A stretch of 33,549 nucleotides of DNA from Synergistaceae bacterium (lineage in GTDB: Bacteria; Synergistota; Synergistia; Synergistales; Aminobacteriaceae). Position numbers and translations under genes: made by a program. The notes beneath the pieces are model-generated. The model saw only the letters and a list, made by a program, of their open reading frames with translations, was not told the origin of the DNA and did not search any database. This document shows, in pieces, positions 30,782 to 33,549 of this stretch. Numbering within the stretch: position 1 is the stretch's first letter; every line of letters starts with the position of its first letter. Where the stretch lies: the NCBI GenBank assembly GCA_031280635.1, contig JAITGK010000021.1, forward strand, positions 1-33,549, read 5' to 3'.

Positions 30782-33088
30782 TCAGCGCTTTTTCGGCGTT
30801 TGCTGGCTCGCGAACTGCTCTTTAAAAAGGGCGCCAAGTGATAGGTCAACGACCTCCTCTTTCCTGTCCCGACTTCTGGGTCTCCCAGAGTGGGCTCCGG
30901 ACGCCAAGGCAACGGTCTCGCCTATTTCACCGTCTAGGTCGCGTTTTTTCATGGAAAGGGAGACGCGCTTCCGCCGTTCGTCTACCTCCAGCACCGCGAC
31001 TCGCACCTTCTGCCCCGGCTTCAAAAACGCCTGGGGGTTCTCCACAAAGCTATCGGACATGCGACTGACGTGCACCAGTCCGTCCTGGTGGACGCCCACG
31101 TCCACGAAGGCTCCAAAGGCCGTGACGTTGGTTACGATCCCCGGCAACACCATCCCCGTCCGCAGGTCGCTGAGCTCCCGAACGCCGGGGTCGAAGGCGA
31201 AGGCCTCAAAGGTCGTGCGCGGGTCACGTCCCGGCTTCGCCAGCTCCTGGAGGATATCTCTCAGGGTCGGCAACCCCGCCGTGTCGGAGACAAAACGCTC
31301 CGGCTCGATCTTTGCCCGCAGCTCCGCCGAGGCCACCAGGTCGGCGACGGAGCAGTTCAGCGCTTCCGCCATCCGCTGGACGGTGGGGTAGTTCTCCGGG
31401 TGCACGGCCGAGGCGTCCAGGGGGTTCTTCCCCTCGTGGATACGCAGGAAGCCCGCGGCCTGTTCAAAGGTCTTGGGTCCCATTCGCGGCACCTTCCTCA
31501 ACGCCTCGCGAGACTCAAAGGGTCCATTGGCCTCTCGGTATTTGAGCAACTGCGCCGCGGCCTGCTTGTTGAGGCCGGACACGTAGGACAGGATCTCCTG
31601 ACTGGCGGTGTTGACCTCCACGCCCACGGCGTTCACGCAGGACACCACCACATCATCCAGGGACTGCTTCAGCTCCTTTTGGTCCACGTCGTGCTGGTAC
31701 TGCCCCACTCCGATGGACTTCGGGTCGATTTTCACCAGTTCGGCCATGGGGTCCATCAGGCGGCGGCCAATGGAGACCGCGCCCCGCACCGTCACGTCCT
31801 GGTCGGGGAACTCCCGCCGAGCTACGTCAGAGGCGGAGTAGATCGACGCGCCGCTCTCGTTCACCGATGCCACCACCACCGGCAGGCCCAGGGCGTGGAC
31901 GAAGGCCTCCGTCTCGCGGCCAGCCGTCCCGTTGCCGATGGCCACGGCCTGGATGGCGTATTTCTTCACCAGTTCCAGAAGCTTCCGCGCCGCGTCGGCC
32001 CTCTGGCGCTCGCCCATGTGGGGGTAGACAACGTCGTTGTGGAGCAAAGCGCCCTGGGCGTCCAGGCAGACCACTTTGCAGCCTGTGCGGAGTCCTGGGT
32101 CGATGGCCAGCGTCGTCTTCCGCCCCATAGGGGCCGCCATCAAGACCTCCCTGACGTTCCCGGCAAAAACCCGTATGGCCTCGGCGTCCGCGCGTTTCTT
32201 CATCGCGACGCGCATTTCGTTTTCCATAGAGGGCTTCAACAGACGCTTATAACCGTCGGCGACGGCCTCAGCGACTAGGCGGGACGCGGCGTTCGCCCGT
32301 TTCACGAAAAGTCTCTTGAGAAGGGACAGGCACTCCTCTTCCTGCGGTTCTAGGGTGACGGAGAGAAAACCCTCCCTCTCGCCCCGGAAAATGGCCAGAA
32401 CCCGGTGGGAGGGCATGGACGCCGCCAGTTCCTCCCACTCGAAGTAATCAAGGTAGTTGGCGGCTTCGTTGGCCTCCTGGGCTTCCGCGTCCTTTTTCTC
32501 CTTCTTTGCCGCGCGGGCGCTGGTGAGCACGGCCTTGCGGGCGAAGATCTTCCGCGTCTCCCGTCGGGCCTCCGCGTCCTCGCTGACGCGCTCGGCCAGA
32601 ATATCCCGCGCTCCGGCCAAGGCCTCCTCCACCGTGTTCACGCCCTTCTCCTTCGAGAGGAAGAGCCCAGCCTCCTTTTCGAGGTCTAAGGAATCAAGCT
32701 GCTCGAAAATTTTCTCTGCCAGCGGCGCCAGACCTCTTTCGACCGCCACCGAGGCCCGCGTTTTGCGCTTGGGTCGGAAGGGAAGGTAGACGTCCTCCAG
32801 AGCTGTCATGGTTTGGGCGCCGTCGACCGCTGTTTTGAGCTCGGCGGTGAGTAGCTCCCGGTCAGCCAGGGACTCCAGAATCGCGACCCTTCGTTTTTCC
32901 AGCTCCTGTATTTTTTCGTTGCGGTCCCGTATTGCTGTGATGACCGTTTCATCCAGTGAGCCCGTCGCCTCTTTGCGGTAGCGGGCGATAAAGGGAACCG
33001 TGCACCCCTCCCCAAACAGCCCGAGCACGGCGGCCACTTGAGTCACCGTGATCTCCAGTTCCTTCGCGACCGTCGCGACTATGTTCAT
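30782..33088 (-). CDS. tex: Tex-family S1 RNA-binding transcription accessory protein
   Basis: A 768-residue cytoplasmic protein with the full Tex architecture: N-terminal helical region with FIARYRKEATGSLDE (33-47), YqgF/RNase-H-like domain from AIDPGLRTGCK (328-338), helix-hairpin-helix region (SGLNKQAAAQLLKYRE and KVPRMGPKTFEQAAGFLRI), and an S1 domain at about 643-715 (GIVTNVTAFGAFVDVGVHQDGLVH). A charged tail of about 50 residues follows. Tex binds nucleic acids and elongating polymerase and influences transcription and virulence gene expression in several bacteria. GGAGGG is 6 bp before the ATG. A TGCTATAAT promoter lies upstream. Confidence 0.96.
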   Translation of the reverse strand: MNIVATVAKELEITVTQVAAVLGLFGEGCTVPFIARYRKEATGSLDETVITAIRDRNEKIQELEKRRVAILESLADRELLTAELKTAVDGAQTMTALEDVYLPFRPKRKTRASVAVERGLAPLAEKIFEQLDSLDLEKEAGLFLSKEKGVNTVEEALAGARDILAERVSEDAEARRETRKIFARKAVLTSARAAKKEKKDAEAQEANEAANYLDYFEWEELAASMPSHRVLAIFRGEREGFLSVTLEPQEEECLSLLKRLFVKRANAASRLVAEAVADGYKRLLKPSMENEMRVAMKKRADAEAIRVFAGNVREVLMAAPMGRKTTLAIDPGLRTGCKVVCLDAQGALLHNDVVYPHMGERQRADAARKLLELVKKYAIQAVAIGNGTAGRETEAFVHALGLPVVVASVNESGASIYSASDVARREFPDQDVTVRGAVSIGRRLMDPMAELVKIDPKSIGVGQYQHDVDQKELKQSLDDVVVSCVNAVGVEVNTASQEILSYVSGLNKQAAAQLLKYREANGPFESREALRKVPRMGPKTFEQAAGFLRIHEGKNPLDASAVHPENYPTVQRMAEALNCSVADLVASAELRAKIEPERFVSDTAGLPTLRDILQELAKPGRDPRTTFEAFAFDPGVRELSDLRTGMVLPGIVTNVTAFGAFVDVGVHQDGLVHVSRMSDSFVENPQAFLKPGQKVRVAVLEVDERRKRVSLSMKKRDLDGEIGETVALASGAHSGRPRSRDRKEEVVDLSLGALFKEQFASQQTPKKR

Positions 33089-33151
33089 GCCAATCCCTCC
33101 TCGATAGTGCGGAAAAGCCCGCCGAAAGGTATTGTACTACAGCGTTTTGCG

Positions 33152-33160
33152 ATTATAGCA
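33152..33160 (-). promoter_or_regulatory. tex: Extended -10 promoter of tex
   Basis: TGCTATAAT on the - strand about 64 bp before the tex ATG, identical to the TlpA operon promoter core. It overlaps the sequence that resembles an element end next to the right-edge transposase. Confidence 0.55.
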
Positions 33161-33218
33161 ATTCCGTTATAGATGAGTGTTAAGATAAGGTATATATAAT
33201 TATAGAGGATGTGATTGT

Positions 33219-33549
33219 ATGAGACCTATATCCAATGAAAAACGAGAGCTAATAATTGAAGCGAAGCAGCGTGGAGAAAAAGAAGAAAGAGAGTGTTATT
33301 TAAATAATGATATTTTTAAACTAATAAACACTTGCAGCACAATGATTTTCAAAAATAATGACACACGTGTTGAAAAACCATATGACACGCGGATTTGTCG
33401 CAATATGATCATTACTTGGGCAACACTTTCAGAAGAAAATATCGCGGTATGGCTAAAAATCAGCAAAAGCTCTGTAGGTACTCTGTGGAAAAGATTCAGA
33501 GATACTAACTGTTTTCTGCCCAAGATATATACAGGAAGACGATCCTGCC
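33219..33549 (+). CDS. IS630-type transposase, N-terminal part, with an internal insertion; runs off the edge
   Basis: 110 residues from ATG 33219 to the window end. MRPISNEKRELIIEAKQRGE and, further on, IAVWLKISKSSVGTLWKRFRDT plus PKIYTGRRS form the helix-turn-helix DNA-binding part typical of IS630-like transposases. Between them are about 49 residues (roughly 24-72) that such proteins lack at this point, rich in Asn, Thr and Cys and coded by AT-rich DNA without a stop. The catalytic DDE domain would lie outside the window. GC is far below that of the neighbours. Whether the insertion inactivates the protein cannot be judged. Confidence 0.65.
   Translation, partial: MRPISNEKRELIIEAKQRGEKEERECYLNNDIFKLINTCSTMIFKNNDTRVEKPYDTRICRNMIITWATLSEENIAVWLKISKSSVGTLWKRFRDTNCFLPKIYTGRRSC

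Noticed and set aside
31070-32278. Long open frame (402 codons) on the + strand opposite tex
   Set aside because: It mirrors tex codon structure, has no recognisable domain, and is a shadow of a high-GC gene.

Overview
The window is about 33.5 kb of moderately high-GC bacterial DNA. I infer an anaerobic, amino-acid-fermenting bacterium, most likely of the Synergistetes. The reasons are many 4Fe-4S proteins, an NSS-type amino-acid symporter, an M20 aminoacyl hydrolase, a ferredoxin-domain aldo/keto reductase and no respiratory genes. The phylum is inferred from gene content, not proven.

Left part (1-10224, all + strand). The tail of a MoxR-type AAA+ ATPase overlaps a VWA/metallopeptidase-like partner. 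A tight eight-gene operon follows: an RpiB-Upp fusion, wecA, wecB, murA, a P-loop/Asp23-like fusion, family-4 uracil-DNA glycosylase, cdsA and dxr. Neighbours overlap or lie within 20 bp. The genes supply nucleotide, undecaprenyl-linked sugar, peptidoglycan, phospholipid and isoprenoid precursors.

Middle part (10171-18451, all - strand). A redox operon encodes a TlpA-like thioredoxin, a 48-residue CXXC membrane microprotein too short for a normal ORF call, a NapH-like polyferredoxin and an alpha/beta hydrolase. It is followed by csoR-zntA with a visible promoter/operator. A graveyard of mobile DNA comes next: an IS630 relic and the 5' part of a group II intron lying directly behind a Rho-independent terminator. 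Aldo/keto reductase, plsY and a NimA-like flavoprotein complete the block.

Right part (18452-33549). A tRNA-Pro(CGG) gene with promoter and terminator is followed by an M20 hydrolase, YczE-like protein, gpt, MGMT-like protein, QueG-like protein, SYLF protein, rlmN, NSS symporter, an orphan hycI, a DUF6056-like/Sel1 membrane protein, a GtrB-like glycosyltransferase, a broken FkbM methyltransferase and tex. The start of an IS630-type transposase runs off the right edge.

The strongest unexplained structure is a family of about 95-bp REP-like repeats, six copies between 18.5 and 28.9 kb. Each full copy ends in a small hairpin whose arms vary in a compensated way and that is followed by T residues in one direction. 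The repeats supply the last codons or stop codons of at least four genes. Also notable are the TlpA/CXXC-microprotein/polyferredoxin triad, three unusual domain fusions (RpiB-Upp, P-loop-Asp23, DUF6056-Sel1), and a VWA protein with two metallopeptidase-like modules.
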